Shown: piece after piece, positions 39,400 through 48,027 of the stretch
How positions within the stretch are numbered: the stretch's first letter is position 1
How the letters are laid out: every line of letters starts with the position of its first letter
Assembly (NCBI RefSeq): GCF_900167535.1
Contig: NZ_FUYE01000006.1
Coordinates: 248,001-312,000 of the forward strand
Length of the DNA: 64,000 nt
DNA from: Prosthecobacter debontii
GTDB lineage: Bacteria; Verrucomicrobiota; Verrucomicrobiia; Verrucomicrobiales; Verrucomicrobiaceae
Reading direction: 5' to 3'
Position numbers and translations under genes: made by a program
Notes under the pieces: generated by a model
The model's input: only the letters and a program-made list of their open reading frames with translations
Database searches by the model: none
Told to the model about the DNA's origin: nothing

Positions 39400-39865
39400 C
39401 AGAAGGCTGTTCCGGATGTCCCTCTCCTGTTCATCGTGCAAATCCTGTCTTCCTGTTAAAAAGTCAGGCGTGGATTGTGCACCCGCACCGCAGAAGCCAC
39501 CGCACTTTCTCACCCAGAAGGCGCATCACGGTAATTAAATAGCGACCAGGGTCGCTTGCGTCTCTGGGTGAGAAGTGGGCGTCGTAAGTGGGTAACGGGA
39601 CTTATCCGCACCCCCCTAAGGAGTCAGCGTGTAAGCGGCAGTTACACCAAAGACAGTGGATAAAACAACGATGCAGGTTAGGTCAAGGATCATATCTGCA
39701 TTTCTTGGAGCTTTTGAGTTCTCAGTTAGAAAAAGGAGTCACCGCCCCGGCTCGACAGAAGGCACTGTAACGGCCTCCCGTAGACGCACAGAAACAACTT
39801 CCGAGCGCGGGGCGGTGAAGGGGGGGGAGGAACTCATGACAGAACAGCGGCTGGCAGGTCAGAGT
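39400..39865. other. Non-coding stretch with two large hairpins
   Basis: No gene is supported. One structure pairs TTCTCACCCAGA (from 39507) with TCTGGGTGAGAA (to 39574) around an inner stem AGCGACC/GGTCGCT (39541-39556). The other pairs CACCGCCCCG plus CTCG (about 39739-39754) with CGAG plus CGGGGCGGTG (about 39801-39816). The stems are long enough for a structured RNA, but no known RNA family is recognised. Segment 39430-39460 (GTGCAAATCCTGTCTTCCTG) looks like a generic dispersed repeat. Confidence 0.4.
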
Positions 39866-39994
39866 TCAGCGTCCCAAAAGGAGATAAAGGATGATGAGGG
39901 TAGGCAGCGGCACACCGAGCACCCAAATCAAAATCCAAGCCAGCCGCCCCGGCAGAGAAGCCGATGGCTCGCGAGGTAGATAGGTGGTTTTCAT
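39866..39994 (-). CDS. 42-residue single-pass membrane protein
   Basis: A small frame from ATG 39994 to TGA 39866 encodes MKTTYLPREPSASLPGRLAW followed by ILIWVLGVPLPTLIILYLLL and GR. It has a short hydrophilic N-terminus, one transmembrane helix with a central GVPLP kink, and an Arg end. The helix composition and the P-L-P-x-L-I-I-L pattern are too ordered for chance, and third positions favour G/C. Similar tiny membrane proteins with a VPLP core are, as I recall, common in Verrucomicrobiota and Planctomycetota, but no function is known. There is no ribosome binding site and no partner gene next to it. Confidence 0.6.
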   Translation of the reverse strand: MKTTYLPREPSASLPGRLAWILIWVLGVPLPTLIILYLLLGR

Positions 39995-40354
39995 GGCGCG
40001 GGGTTTTCATCGTTTATGGCCGCTCGTCTCAAGCGGCGAGATACTCTTATGCAAGTCGAGTGCCATGGATTTAGGTTTTGAATCAATCCTTTGAAAGCCA
40101 ATGAATTACAGCTTCCGACTCACGGCGCTAACACCGTGCCAATTCCCCATTTTGCACGGAAATCGGAGATGCGGATCGGTGAATTGCACGGCGGTTTCTG
40201 TAAGGAAGGCTCCAGATGAGGGCGCATCGATTTCCGATTTACCCTGCGCACCTCCATCCATGTCGTCCGTGGGTTTCCCAGGCCTTAAAGGCAATGAGCA
40301 CGCGTCTCTTTCGAGCGACCTGCAGGCCGCGCTGATGAACGACGGTGAATCGAT
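39995..40354. other. Intergenic gap without recognised content
   Basis: Reading frames here are short and unlike known proteins. The hairpin CCGCT/AGCGG near 40021-40037 is the only structure noticed. Confidence 0.35.
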
Positions 40355-41368
40355 TCAAGACCCGGCCAGCACCACCTTGCCAATGCTGCGTCCGCTTTCC
40401 ACGAGCTGGTGGGCGCGGCGCAGGTTCTCGGCGGTCAGGGGGCTGTAGTCTTCCTTCAGCGTCGTCTGGATCTGATGCGCATCCACCAGATGAGAGACGT
40501 GGTTGAGCAGCTCGCCTTGCTTAGCCATGTCAGCGGTCTGATAGCGCGAGCGGGTGAACATGAACTCCCAGTGCAGGGAGATGCTCTTGGGCTTGAGTTT
40601 GGTCAGCTCCAGGGGGCGGTTGGGATTCTCGATGAGGGCGATGGCGCTCTGCGGGGCCATGGCCTGGATGATCTCATCGTAGTGATCCTCCGTGCGGGTC
40701 AGGGCTAAAACATGCGTGACTCCCTCAGGGGCCAGCGCCAGCACCTGCGCGGCCAGCGGCTGGCTGTGGTCAATGACATGATGCGCGCCCATCTTCAGGC
40801 ACCAGTCCTGCGTCTCAGGCCGTGACGCGGTGGCGATGACCGTGAGATCGGTGAGCTGGCGGGCGAGCTGGATGGCGATAGACCCCACGCCACCGGCACC
40901 GCCGACAATGAGGATGGCTCCCTGATCTCCACGCAGGATGCGCATGCGATCAAACAGCATCTCCCAGGCCGTGATGGTGGTCAGGGGCAGGGCTGCGGCC
41001 TCGGCAAAGCTGAGCGTGCGCGGCTTTTGTCCGACGATGCGCTCATCCACACACTGGAACTCCGCATAGGAACCGGGGCGATCCACATCCCCTGCATAAT
41101 AAACCTCATCCCCAGGGGCAAAGAGTGTGACCTCGCTACCCACCTCTTTGACGATCCCGGCGGCGTCCCAGCCTAGGATCTTCAGGGCAGCGCCTGGAGC
41201 CACCGGCCCGCCTCCGGAGCGGATCTTCGTATCCACGGGATTCACCGACACGGCTTTCACCTCCACCACCAGATCGCGCGGCCCTGGCACGGGCGCAGTC
41301 ACGGTCACGTCCACGAGAGATTGGGGATCACTGCTGGGCAGAGGCTGGTAGAAGCTGATGGCTTTCAT
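40355..41368 (-). CDS. Zinc-type alcohol dehydrogenase family / quinone oxidoreductase (MDR superfamily)
   Basis: 337 residues from ATG 41368 (MKAISFYQPLPSSDPQSLVD); the frame is open to 41452, but the family begins at this Met. The GroES-like half contains VKAVSVNPVDTKIRSGG and ILGWDAAGIVKEVG. The Rossmann half has the nucleotide-binding motif VGGAGGVGSIAIQLAR, followed by the acidic-free GAHHVIDHSQPL, which fits NADPH use. The GHE zinc ligands of true alcohol dehydrogenases are absent (GWD instead), so it is likely a zinc-independent NADPH:quinone or enone reductase. Downstream of, and probably co-transcribed with, the NTF2-like gene at 41449. Confidence 0.85.
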   Translation of the reverse strand: MKAISFYQPLPSSDPQSLVDVTVTAPVPGPRDLVVEVKAVSVNPVDTKIRSGGGPVAPGAALKILGWDAAGIVKEVGSEVTLFAPGDEVYYAGDVDRPGSYAEFQCVDERIVGQKPRTLSFAEAAALPLTTITAWEMLFDRMRILRGDQGAILIVGGAGGVGSIAIQLARQLTDLTVIATASRPETQDWCLKMGAHHVIDHSQPLAAQVLALAPEGVTHVLALTRTEDHYDEIIQAMAPQSAIALIENPNRPLELTKLKPKSISLHWEFMFTRSRYQTADMAKQGELLNHVSHLVDAHQIQTTLKEDYSPLTAENLRRAHQLVESGRSIGKVVLAGS

Positions 41369-41448
41369 AAAAACGGGCAGGGGTGGATGATCGGTTACGG
41401 CACCGATAAGGAAACCAGACGCGTTTTCAATCTCTGCCGTGGCTGATT

Positions 41449-41778
41449 TCAAGGTGCGATCTTCAATTCCGTGATGAGGTGATCCTTCACTTCTAGCTCA
41501 TGTTTCAGCACGATGGGGCTGCCTGGGAAGGTCCCGGAGACTTCCCCGAGAAAAGCCGTGTTTTCACCGGTGGAAAGCACCTCCTGCAAAACCAACTGAG
41601 GCTGATAACACGCCCAGGCTTTTTCAATCCAGCCACGGATTTGCTCTGTCCCTTGATGCCCGTGGCCTTCGTCGTGGACATAGGCCTCTGGATGGAACAA
41701 AGCCAGGTAGGCGGCGCTGTCTTGGGCATTCATGGCGGCGATAAAACGGGTGATGAGGGCAGACGGTTCGGTTTTCAT
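41449..41778 (-). CDS. NTF2-like / SnoaL-type protein
   Basis: 109 residues from ATG 41778; a TTG two codons upstream is also in frame. MKTEPSALITRFIAAMNAQD is the first helix. The text then runs AAYLALFHPEAYVHDEGHGHQGTEQIRGWI, the classical SnoaL helix-loop with His and Asp residues near the pocket. Final strands are ENTAFLGEVSGTFPGSPIVL and HELEVKDHLITELKIAP. Function unknown; small-molecule isomerase or detoxification roles are usual in the family. It sits 80 bases upstream of the oxidoreductase gene and 53 bases downstream of the Dabb gene, all on one strand. Confidence 0.8.
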   Translation of the reverse strand: MKTEPSALITRFIAAMNAQDSAAYLALFHPEAYVHDEGHGHQGTEQIRGWIEKAWACYQPQLVLQEVLSTGENTAFLGEVSGTFPGSPIVLKHELEVKDHLITELKIAP

Positions 41779-41831
41779 GATCAAAGGTAGGTTAACGGTG
41801 AATCCAAATCATTGGTTAGGTGGTGTGCTGC

Positions 41832-42236
41832 TCACTGATCGGTGAAATGATAAAACAGCAGCTTGCGTGAGAGCGGTAGGAAGACCTCCTGGGCGGCCTT
41901 TTCATGCACCGGATGCGCAGCGTAGCGCTGCCGAGCTGCGTCATCGTCGAAGGTCAAAACGAAAGCCACATCGTAGCTGGTATCCGCTAGGCGACTGCCG
42001 ACTGACATCGGTGTTCCCACCGCCGCGCTACGCACCTCAGGGATGTGTTTTCCAAAGTCATGCACCGCCTCAATGATGCGCGAGCGATCCTGCGGATTTT
42101 TCAGCCAGACGAAACCCACCTGATGCAGCTTTCCCTGCGGTAAAGTCGCTGAACTGCAGCTGGCCATGAGCATGACCCCGAGCGTGAGAAGGGCGAGGCA
42201 GGCTTGGTGGAGAGGAGAGATGTGGAGTCGTTTCAT
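41832..42236 (-). CDS. Dabb-domain (stress-responsive A/B barrel) lipoprotein
   Basis: 134 residues from ATG 42236. MKRLHISPLHQACLALLTLG precedes lipobox LMASC, so it is a probable lipoprotein; the ATG upstream adds five residues. The mature part follows the Dabb pattern: LHQVGFVWLKNPQDRSRIIE, HDFGKHIPEVRSAAVGTP, then SYDVAFVLTFDDDAARQRYA and HPVHEKAAQEVFLPL. Dabb proteins are small dimeric ferredoxin-like barrels of mostly unknown function, some linked to stress. It is first in the minus-strand group with the NTF2-like and oxidoreductase genes. Confidence 0.85.
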   Translation of the reverse strand: MKRLHISPLHQACLALLTLGVMLMASCSSATLPQGKLHQVGFVWLKNPQDRSRIIEAVHDFGKHIPEVRSAAVGTPMSVGSRLADTSYDVAFVLTFDDDAARQRYAAHPVHEKAAQEVFLPLSRKLLFYHFTDQ

Positions 42237-42451
42237 AAGGTGAACGTCCACATCCTCACTCCTGCCACTGACAACCCTATGTCAGCAGAGATCTTTTTTC
42301 CCACCGACGTGGGCCGCCTGTCCGCCGAACCCTGTGAGGAGGATGACTTCTCCTGCGCCAGCCGTCGCCCACCTCAGGGGGAGTGAGCTCGGCCTAACGG
42401 ATTGACTTCACGATGGACCTTGGGTGATGATGGGATACTATCCTCGTTGTC

Positions 42452-42871
42452 ATGGATCTCCTCACCCCACTGTTTCCCTCCGCCCTGTATGCATTGGCGG
42501 GAGCCTTGGTGGGGCCTTGGGTCGTGGCGTTGGTGAAACGTGACTGGAGTGGGGGCCGAAGATCGCATTTCTGGCTCGACCATCCCTCGCTCAGGCCGTG
42601 GACCTCTGCTCGAGATGTGGAGTCTCTGAGTCAGACTTTGTTACCGGGTAAACTCATGGTCCTGGGCGGCCTGCCCCTCTCTTGCGCCATCTGGGCGGCC
42701 TACGTTTCTCTGCTGGTGGGATTGCAGACCCATGGGTGGGTGATCCTCATGATTCCTGCGGTGTATGTCGGGACGTTAGAGATCGTCAGTGAGGTCCTGC
42801 GCAGTTTTCTCCTGTGGGGTTTGAGAAAGCAAAAGCGGTTAAGTTTGAAAGACTCGACCCCGCATGCCTGA
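42452..42871 (+). CDS. Small polytopic membrane protein, unknown function
   Basis: 139 residues. Hydrophobic segments lie at about 8-28 (LFPSALYALAGALVGPWVVA), 68-90 (LMVLGGLPLSCAIWAAYVSL) and 95-118 (GWVILMIPAVYVGTLEIVSE), with a hydrophilic loop between the first two and a basic C-terminus. No family motif is seen. It stands alone before the phosphodiesterase gene. Confidence 0.65.
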   Translation: MDLLTPLFPSALYALAGALVGPWVVALVKRDWSGGRRSHFWLDHPSLRPWTSARDVESLSQTLLPGKLMVLGGLPLSCAIWAAYVSLLVGLQTHGWVILMIPAVYVGTLEIVSEVLRSFLLWGLRKQKRLSLKDSTPHA

Positions 42872-43017
42872 TGAGTGGCTCCGTTGCTTGATCTTAGGCC
42901 TTAGTGAGTCGGAAATGGCTGTCGAGATGCCTTTCCCATGGGCGCTGTGCGGAGGTCTCTGAAAGGAATCCCCTCAAGACTCCTTATTCTCCGCACGCTG
43001 ATCCCAACCCACCTGTT

Positions 43018-44394
43018 ATGCGTTCCTCTCTGCTTGTCTTTGCTCTTGCCGCTTTTGTCGCAGCGAACCCTCTGTTGAAGGCCGATCCGGCTCAGGATCA
43101 GCATGTCATCCTCATCAGTGTGGATGGTCTGGCGCACTACTACTTTGACGATCCGAAAGCGCCCATGCCGACTATCCGCAAGCTGGCGGCTGAAGGTGCG
43201 CGGGCCAAGCGGATGAAGACCTCCCTGCCGACGGTGACCTGGCCTAACCATACCACGCTCGTGACGGGGGTGCAGCCCGGGAAACACGGGGTGATTGGCA
43301 ACAGTGTCTTTGATCGGGCCACCCAAAAAGAGATCGTCTATCTCCCAGACCCGGTGTTTGACAAGGACGAGATCGTCAAGGTGCCCACGGTGTATGATGT
43401 GGTGCATCAGGCCGGGCTGAGCACTGCAGGCATCATCTGGCCCGCCTCACGCAATGCCAAGACGCTGGACTGGACCGTGCCTGATGTCGGCACGCAGGAA
43501 CTCTTTACTAAATACGGCACGCCTTCGTTGCTGGAGGAATGCCGTGCGGCGGGCATCCCGGTGGATCGCCAGGAAGAGTGGTGCAAGGCAGGCAATGCTG
43601 GCAAGTTCCCACGTGACAACCTCTACACCCAGATGGCGGTGCATGTGATCAAGAAACACAAGCCGAACTTCCTGGCCCTGCACCTCGTCAGTGTGGATGC
43701 CTTTGAGCATGCGACCGGACGTCAAACCCCTGAGACCTATGCCGCCATCCAGGATAGCGACAATCACATCCGCGACATCGTCCAGGCCGTCGAGGAGGCC
43801 GGGCTGAAGGACAAAACCACCTTCATCATCACGGCAGACCACGGTTTCATCACCTACACGAAGATCATCCAGCCGAATGTGCTGCTGAAACAGCTCGGTT
43901 ACATCAAAGCCTTCGGCCCTCGTCCCACGGAGCGTCAGGTGTGGAGCTTCTCTCAGGGCGTGGCTTACATCTACGTGCTGGATCAGCCTAACAAAAAGAA
44001 AATTATCGAAGACATCACCCCCAAGCTGGCGGCCATGGAAGGCGTGGAGCAGGTGATCGAGGAAAAAGACTTCGCCCAATACGGCATGCAGACCCCGGCT
44101 GAAGATGCCCGCATGCCCGACCTCATCCTCTCCGCCAAAGACGGTTACTACTTCGGCAACAACGTCGCCGGAGATCAACTCATCGAGAAAACCGACGCCC
44201 CGAAAGGGGCCCACGGTTATTCCCCCTCGCATCCGCTCATGGACGCCAGCTTCGTCATCGCTGGTCCGCGCATCAAGCCCGGCACCGTTCTCGACCTCAT
44301 CTCCAACACCGATGTCGCCCCCACCGCCTCGCATTTACTGGGGGTGGAGATGCAAGACGTGGATGGGAAGGTGCTGAGTGAGGTGATGAGGTGA
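43018..44394 (+). CDS. Type I phosphodiesterase / nucleotide pyrophosphatase (alkaline phosphatase superfamily)
   Basis: 458 residues from ATG 43018, which gives a clean signal (MRSSLLVFALAAFVAANPLL). The frame is open upstream to 42904 but without a signal. The NPP pattern is complete: metal Asp35 in ILISVDGLAHYY, nucleophile Thr74 in PTVTWPNHTTLVTGVQPGKH, the VSVDAFEHATG segment (Asp and His ligands), ITADHGF, and the late GAHGYSPSHPLMDASFVIAG with the last His. Such enzymes cleave phosphodiesters or pyrophosphates of nucleotides or lipids outside the cytoplasm. The gene is preceded by a basic leader of about 140 bases and followed by a GC hairpin (44423-44441). Confidence 0.9.
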   Translation: MRSSLLVFALAAFVAANPLLKADPAQDQHVILISVDGLAHYYFDDPKAPMPTIRKLAAEGARAKRMKTSLPTVTWPNHTTLVTGVQPGKHGVIGNSVFDRATQKEIVYLPDPVFDKDEIVKVPTVYDVVHQAGLSTAGIIWPASRNAKTLDWTVPDVGTQELFTKYGTPSLLEECRAAGIPVDRQEEWCKAGNAGKFPRDNLYTQMAVHVIKKHKPNFLALHLVSVDAFEHATGRQTPETYAAIQDSDNHIRDIVQAVEEAGLKDKTTFIITADHGFITYTKIIQPNVLLKQLGYIKAFGPRPTERQVWSFSQGVAYIYVLDQPNKKKIIEDITPKLAAMEGVEQVIEEKDFAQYGMQTPAEDARMPDLILSAKDGYYFGNNVAGDQLIEKTDAPKGAHGYSPSHPLMDASFVIAGPRIKPGTVLDLISNTDVAPTASHLLGVEMQDVDGKVLSEVMR

Positions 44395-44699
44395 TTCCTC
44401 CCGAAGGGAGGGCGGACATTAGCCGGGGGGCCAACCCCCGGAACCACCGGAGAAAAGATCATCCATTCCATGGTCGCGCGCCAGAGGTGCGCGAGACAGG
44501 CCAATCCTTGGTGGATATCGGTGTTTTATGTCCATTCAGAACGGCCACTCAGCCATACCAAATCCGCATGCTCAGGCCAGGGTTCGGGCATTTCCATCGG
44601 GACGGTGGGTTTGATATAACTGGGGCGGCTGAGGACGAACAGATTCGCCATCAACCGCTGAATCCAAGACACCCTTTCAACCCTAACGAATCTAAACTC
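44395..44699. other. Intergenic gap with two GC-rich hairpins
   Basis: CCGGGGG (44423-44429) pairs perfectly with CCCCCGG (44435-44441), and TCGCGC (44474-44479) with GCGCGA (44489-44494). The first may end the phosphodiesterase mRNA, although no T-run follows. The leader of the ycaC-like gene carries CCTAACGAA at 44682. No gene is seen. Confidence 0.45.
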
Positions 44700-45344
44700 A
44701 TGAGCTCTTATCCTTACAATCGCCTCGATAAAAATGACGCCGCGGTCCTCCTCGTGGATCATCAGTCTGGCCTGACCAATCTGGTGCATGATTTCTCTCC
44801 AGACGACTTTAAGAACAATGTGCTGGCCCTGGCCGATGCGGCCAAGTATTTCCAGCTGCCGACGATCCTAACGACCAGCTTTGAAAATGGTCCCAACGGT
44901 CCGCTGGTGCCGGAGATCAAAGAGATGTTTCCCGATGCGCCCTACATCGCCCGACCTGGCAATATCAATGCCTGGGATAACGAAGACTTTGTCAAAGCGG
45001 TGAAGGCCACGGGGAAGAAACAACTCATCATCGCAGGGATTGTCACTGAGGTGTGTGTGGCCTTCCCGGCACTGTCGGCGCGTGAGGAGGGTTTTGAGGT
45101 GTTTGTGGTGACGGATGCCTCGGGCACCTTCAATAAGACCACACGGGATGCGGCCTGGATGCGCATGCAGGCGGCGGGTTGTCAGCTCATGACTTGGTTT
45201 GGTCTGGCCTGTGAGTTGCATCGTGACTGGCGCAATGATGTGGAGGGCCTGGGCACGCTGTTCTCGAACCACCTGCCCAACTACCGCTGCCTGTTCACCA
45301 GCTACAATGCGACGCAGGCGGCCGTGGCTGCGGCGACGAAGTGA
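44700..45344 (+). CDS. ycaC: YcaC-like isochorismatase-family hydrolase
   Basis: 214 residues from ATG 44700. The frame is open far upstream, but similarity starts here (MSSYPYNRLDKNDAAVLLVD). Blocks are almost those of enterobacterial YcaC as remembered: KNNVLALADAAKYFQLPTIL, PYIARPGNINAWDNEDFVKA, TGKKQLIIAG and EVCVAFPALSA, WFGLACELHRDWRNDVEGL. Asp20 and Cys119 are the expected catalytic pair of the cysteine hydrolase (isochorismatase-like) fold. The physiological substrate of YcaC is not settled. Such close resemblance to a proteobacterial gene suggests horizontal transfer, but this family is generally well conserved. Confidence 0.9.
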   Translation: MSSYPYNRLDKNDAAVLLVDHQSGLTNLVHDFSPDDFKNNVLALADAAKYFQLPTILTTSFENGPNGPLVPEIKEMFPDAPYIARPGNINAWDNEDFVKAVKATGKKQLIIAGIVTEVCVAFPALSAREEGFEVFVVTDASGTFNKTTRDAAWMRMQAAGCQLMTWFGLACELHRDWRNDVEGLGTLFSNHLPNYRCLFTSYNATQAAVAAATK

Positions 45345-45366
45345 GTGAGTGGGATGTCCCATCGGT

Positions 45367-45388
45367 GGCTCCTGGGGGACCAGGAGCC
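45367..45388 (+). terminator. Hairpin downstream of the ycaC-like gene
   Basis: GGCTCCTGG (45367-45375) and CCAGGAGCC (45380-45388) are a perfect 9-bp stem with loop GGGA. Only CTTCCT follows, so the T-tract is weak. Confidence 0.6.
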
Positions 45389-45484
45389 CTTCCTGCCGGG
45401 GCTGCCCTGTCTCTCTGATCTCTAGACATGCTCAGACCAAGAAACGTGCATTTTCACCCGGGCCATTCGGTGGCTCATTGACGC

Positions 45485-45979
45485 ATGAAAGAAACCCCAA
45501 CCTCCCCCGCCATCGACCCCGGCGTGCGCATCGGTCATGTGCATTTGAAAGTGGCGGATCTCGAGCGTGCGCTGGCCTTTTACAGCGGCGTTCTCGGGTT
45601 CACGATCACGCAGCGTTATGGCCCGGGCGCTGCCTTCATCTCGGCGGGTGGCTATCACCATCACATCGGTCTGAATACCTGGGAAAGCCGAGGTGGAAAA
45701 CCTCCACCCCCCGGAACCACGGGTCTTTATCACACGGCCATTCTTTACCCCACGCGGGAGGCTTTGGCCGATGCCCTACGGCGGCTCATCGCGGCGGGCA
45801 TCCCGCTGGACGGCGCAGCGGATCATGGCGTGAGCCTGGCGCTGTATCTGCGTGACCCCGATGATAACGGCGTGGAACTGTATTGGGATCGCCCTGAATC
45901 CGAATGGCCGCGCGCTGGCGATGGTTCTCTGGCCATGTTTACCCGCGAGCTGGATCTGGAGGATCTGCTGCGGGCCTGA
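45485..45979 (+). CDS. VOC-family (glyoxalase / extradiol dioxygenase-like) protein
   Basis: 164 residues. Two beta-alpha-beta-beta-beta units are visible: IGHVHLKVADLERALAFYSG with VLGF and LYHTAILYPTREALADALRR. Likely metal ligands are His20, His83 and Glu131 (NGVELYWDRP), the pattern of catechol 2,3-dioxygenase-like CatE proteins. HHHIGLNTW at 58-66 is typical of this subgroup. It probably binds a divalent metal and a small aromatic or oxo substrate in the cytoplasm. The gene reads towards the pirin gene 50 bases downstream. Confidence 0.87.
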   Translation: MKETPTSPAIDPGVRIGHVHLKVADLERALAFYSGVLGFTITQRYGPGAAFISAGGYHHHIGLNTWESRGGKPPPPGTTGLYHTAILYPTREALADALRRLIAAGIPLDGAADHGVSLALYLRDPDDNGVELYWDRPESEWPRAGDGSLAMFTRELDLEDLLRA

Positions 45980-46029
45980 ACGAGCGGCGACCTTTTTTCA
46001 CTCCAACCCCCATGGATAAGGATACCACT

Positions 46030-46896
46030 ATGAAACCTCTCAAACGCATTCATCACAGCACCGCCATGCACTGGGTCGGTAACGGCTTTCCCGTGCGTTC
46101 CGTGTTTGATTACAATGGTCTCGGGCGTGAGCTCAGCCCGTTTCTTCTGCTCGACTACGCACCGCCTTATGACTTCCCACCGGGCGGAGCCAAGGAAAAG
46201 CGCGGTGTGGGAGCCCATCCTCACAAGGGCTTTGAAACCGTGACCGTGGCCTATCAAGGCGAGCTGGAGCATCGTGACTCCAGCGGGGGTGGCGGGAAGA
46301 TCGGCCCGGGCGATGTGCAGTGGATGACCGCTGGGCGTGGCATCGTGCATGAGGAGTTTCACTCCGCGGCCTTTACCCAGAAAGGCGGCCGACTTCAGAT
46401 GGCGCAGCTGTGGGTGAATCTGCGTGCTGTGGATAAAAAGGCAGCACCGCGCTACCAAACATTGCTTCAAAAAGACATTCCCACCGTCACCCTGCCGAAT
46501 GAGGCGGGAAGCCTGCGAGTGATCGCGGGAGATTACTCTACCACGACAGGTCCAGCCAAGACGTACTCCCCCATTCAGCTCTGGGATGTGAGTTTGAAAG
46601 CGGGGCAGGATGTGACGCTCCCTGTGCCAGAGGGGCACACCACGGCTTTTCTGCTCTTGCAAGGCATGGTGACCATCCATGGAGACGCCGATGCTAAGGA
46701 AGGGGATTTGGCCATCTTTGAGCGTCAGGGACAGAGCCTCACACTCCATGCGAAAGAGGAAGCTCGTTTGCTGTTGATGGCTGGAGAACCTCTCAACGAA
46801 CCCATCGCCGGTCACGGTCCCTTTGTGATGAACACATATGAAGAGATCGAAGCCGCCTTCGATGAATTTCAACGCGGTGAAATGGGCGGGCTGTGA
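46030..46896 (+). CDS. Pirin-family bicupin
   Basis: 288 residues. ATG 46030 was chosen because AAGGA lies seven bases upstream; ATG 46012 would add six residues. The N-terminal cupin has the metal ligands His63, His65, His107 and Glu109 (GAHPHKGFETVTVAYQGELE and GIVHEEF), the same spacing as in pirin and YhhW. The C-terminal pirin domain contains SPIQLWDVSLKAGQDVTLPV and AGEPLNEPIAGHGPFVMNTY. Related proteins have quercetin 2,3-dioxygenase activity or act as redox sensors. With the VOC gene it may form a small metal-dependent aromatic-degradation unit, which is an inference from neighbourhood only. Confidence 0.9.
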   Translation: MKPLKRIHHSTAMHWVGNGFPVRSVFDYNGLGRELSPFLLLDYAPPYDFPPGGAKEKRGVGAHPHKGFETVTVAYQGELEHRDSSGGGGKIGPGDVQWMTAGRGIVHEEFHSAAFTQKGGRLQMAQLWVNLRAVDKKAAPRYQTLLQKDIPTVTLPNEAGSLRVIAGDYSTTTGPAKTYSPIQLWDVSLKAGQDVTLPVPEGHTTAFLLLQGMVTIHGDADAKEGDLAIFERQGQSLTLHAKEEARLLLMAGEPLNEPIAGHGPFVMNTYEEIEAAFDEFQRGEMGGL

Positions 46897-46904
46897 GCAG
46901 GCAT

Positions 46905-46975
46905 CAGTTTTCAGTGATCAGTGATAGTGATTCACGGCTGATCACTGCTAACTGGAAGCTGTTGACTGAAAACTG
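46905..46975. terminator. Inverted repeat between convergent genes, probable bidirectional terminator or repeat
   Basis: CAGTTTTCAGT (46905-46915) is the exact reverse complement of ACTGAAAACTG (46965-46975), with a further GATCAGTGAT / GATCACTG pairing inside. It fills the 81-base gap between the pirin and glycosyltransferase stops. Sequences of this CAGTTTTCAGTGATCAG type are often dispersed in bacterial genomes. Confidence 0.6.
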
Positions 46976-46977
46976 GC

Positions 46978-48006
46978 TTACCCATCTTCGCGTCGATTCA
47001 CGAAATAGTTCCTGGCGGCGGTGATGAACTCCGCCGGGGCTTCTTCGGTCCATTCGACGAGGCCATTGCTGGCCAGGCGCAGGTGTTGAGCGGTCTGTAG
47101 GCCAGTGAGGCGCTCATGGCGTCGTGCGTAATCACGATGTTTGCGATCCCCATGCCATTCGTGGACACAGTCGCCAGACACCCATCCCATCTGACCGCCC
47201 GTCCACTGAGCCATCTTTTGGCGCCAGGGTTCGTAAAGATCGGCATCGACCTCGAAGAAGAGGGAGCAGCCGAGGCCAATGTGGTGTTTCGTCAGGGGGA
47301 GATCAAGCGCAGCAGCGGCAAAAGCCATGTCTCCACTGCCCAACGCCATCCAGGGGTAAATGCCACTGTATTCCTGCCACAGCTCTCGCCGTGCAGCCAT
47401 GGCAAAGCCCGGATGGGCACCTGCGGTGAGGATTTCTCCCCGGCTGCCGACGCTGGGGCCGATGCGGTTGATTCGACCCTCGCGATTTGTCCAGAGGGCG
47501 CGCTCAAAGGGTTGCACCACCGCGAACGAATCCAATTTCAGTACGGTTTCCTCTGCCCAATGGGCATTCGTCATCCAGAGATCGGCATCCAGCCAGGCGA
47601 TTTTGCAAAATTGGCTAGGCACTAGCTTTTCCGCTAGATTGAGCAAGGCCTCTTTTTGAAAGAGCAGTTGCCGTTGCGGGTCCACCTGAATCTGTCTCCA
47701 GCCGGGTAGATCCGCCGTTTGAGGCACCTGGCCTGGCAACACGGCCTCCACGCCATACACAGGGATGCCCTGCACCAGCATCTGCCGCAGAAAGCGATGC
47801 AGATGCTGGCGGGGGCGTTCATACCCCTGCCAATTGAAATGACAGGTAATGACCGCCAGTGGAGCCGTCTGCCCGTGATGTAGGGCAGATGGCTCAATGA
47901 CGAAGCCTGGAAGATGGGGATCAGGCGTGTCAGGGAACGAAGGAGGCCATTTCTCGGCCTCCTTAATGGATGCCTGTCGTTTCGGCCAGGGATAACAACG
48001 GATCAT
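46978..48006 (-). CDS. GT-A type glycosyltransferase-like protein
   Basis: 342 residues, no signal peptide. PLAVITCHFNWQGYERPRQH is the first strand/helix. AWLDADLWM (DAD at 140-142) is the metal-binding DxD-type motif of GT-A enzymes. The C-terminal CVHEWHGDRKHRDYARRHERL resembles the late His motif found in several glycosyltransferases. It would transfer a sugar from a nucleotide donor in the cytoplasm. It is the last of three minus-strand genes: the two upstream small proteins are 21 bases away and overlapping. Phages often carry such transferases near tail or decoration genes, which fits the divergent lysis-like genes, but host polysaccharide synthesis is possible. Confidence 0.75.
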   Translation of the reverse strand: MIRCYPWPKRQASIKEAEKWPPSFPDTPDPHLPGFVIEPSALHHGQTAPLAVITCHFNWQGYERPRQHLHRFLRQMLVQGIPVYGVEAVLPGQVPQTADLPGWRQIQVDPQRQLLFQKEALLNLAEKLVPSQFCKIAWLDADLWMTNAHWAEETVLKLDSFAVVQPFERALWTNREGRINRIGPSVGSRGEILTAGAHPGFAMAARRELWQEYSGIYPWMALGSGDMAFAAAALDLPLTKHHIGLGCSLFFEVDADLYEPWRQKMAQWTGGQMGWVSGDCVHEWHGDRKHRDYARRHERLTGLQTAQHLRLASNGLVEWTEEAPAEFITAARNYFVNRREDG

Positions 48007-48027
48007 TGGGCGATTCGGTGAAGCGCT

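Noticed and set aside
44700-45344. Nicotinamidase or isochorismatase as a precise function
   Set aside because: The sequence follows YcaC, whose substrate is not established, so no specific reaction is claimed.
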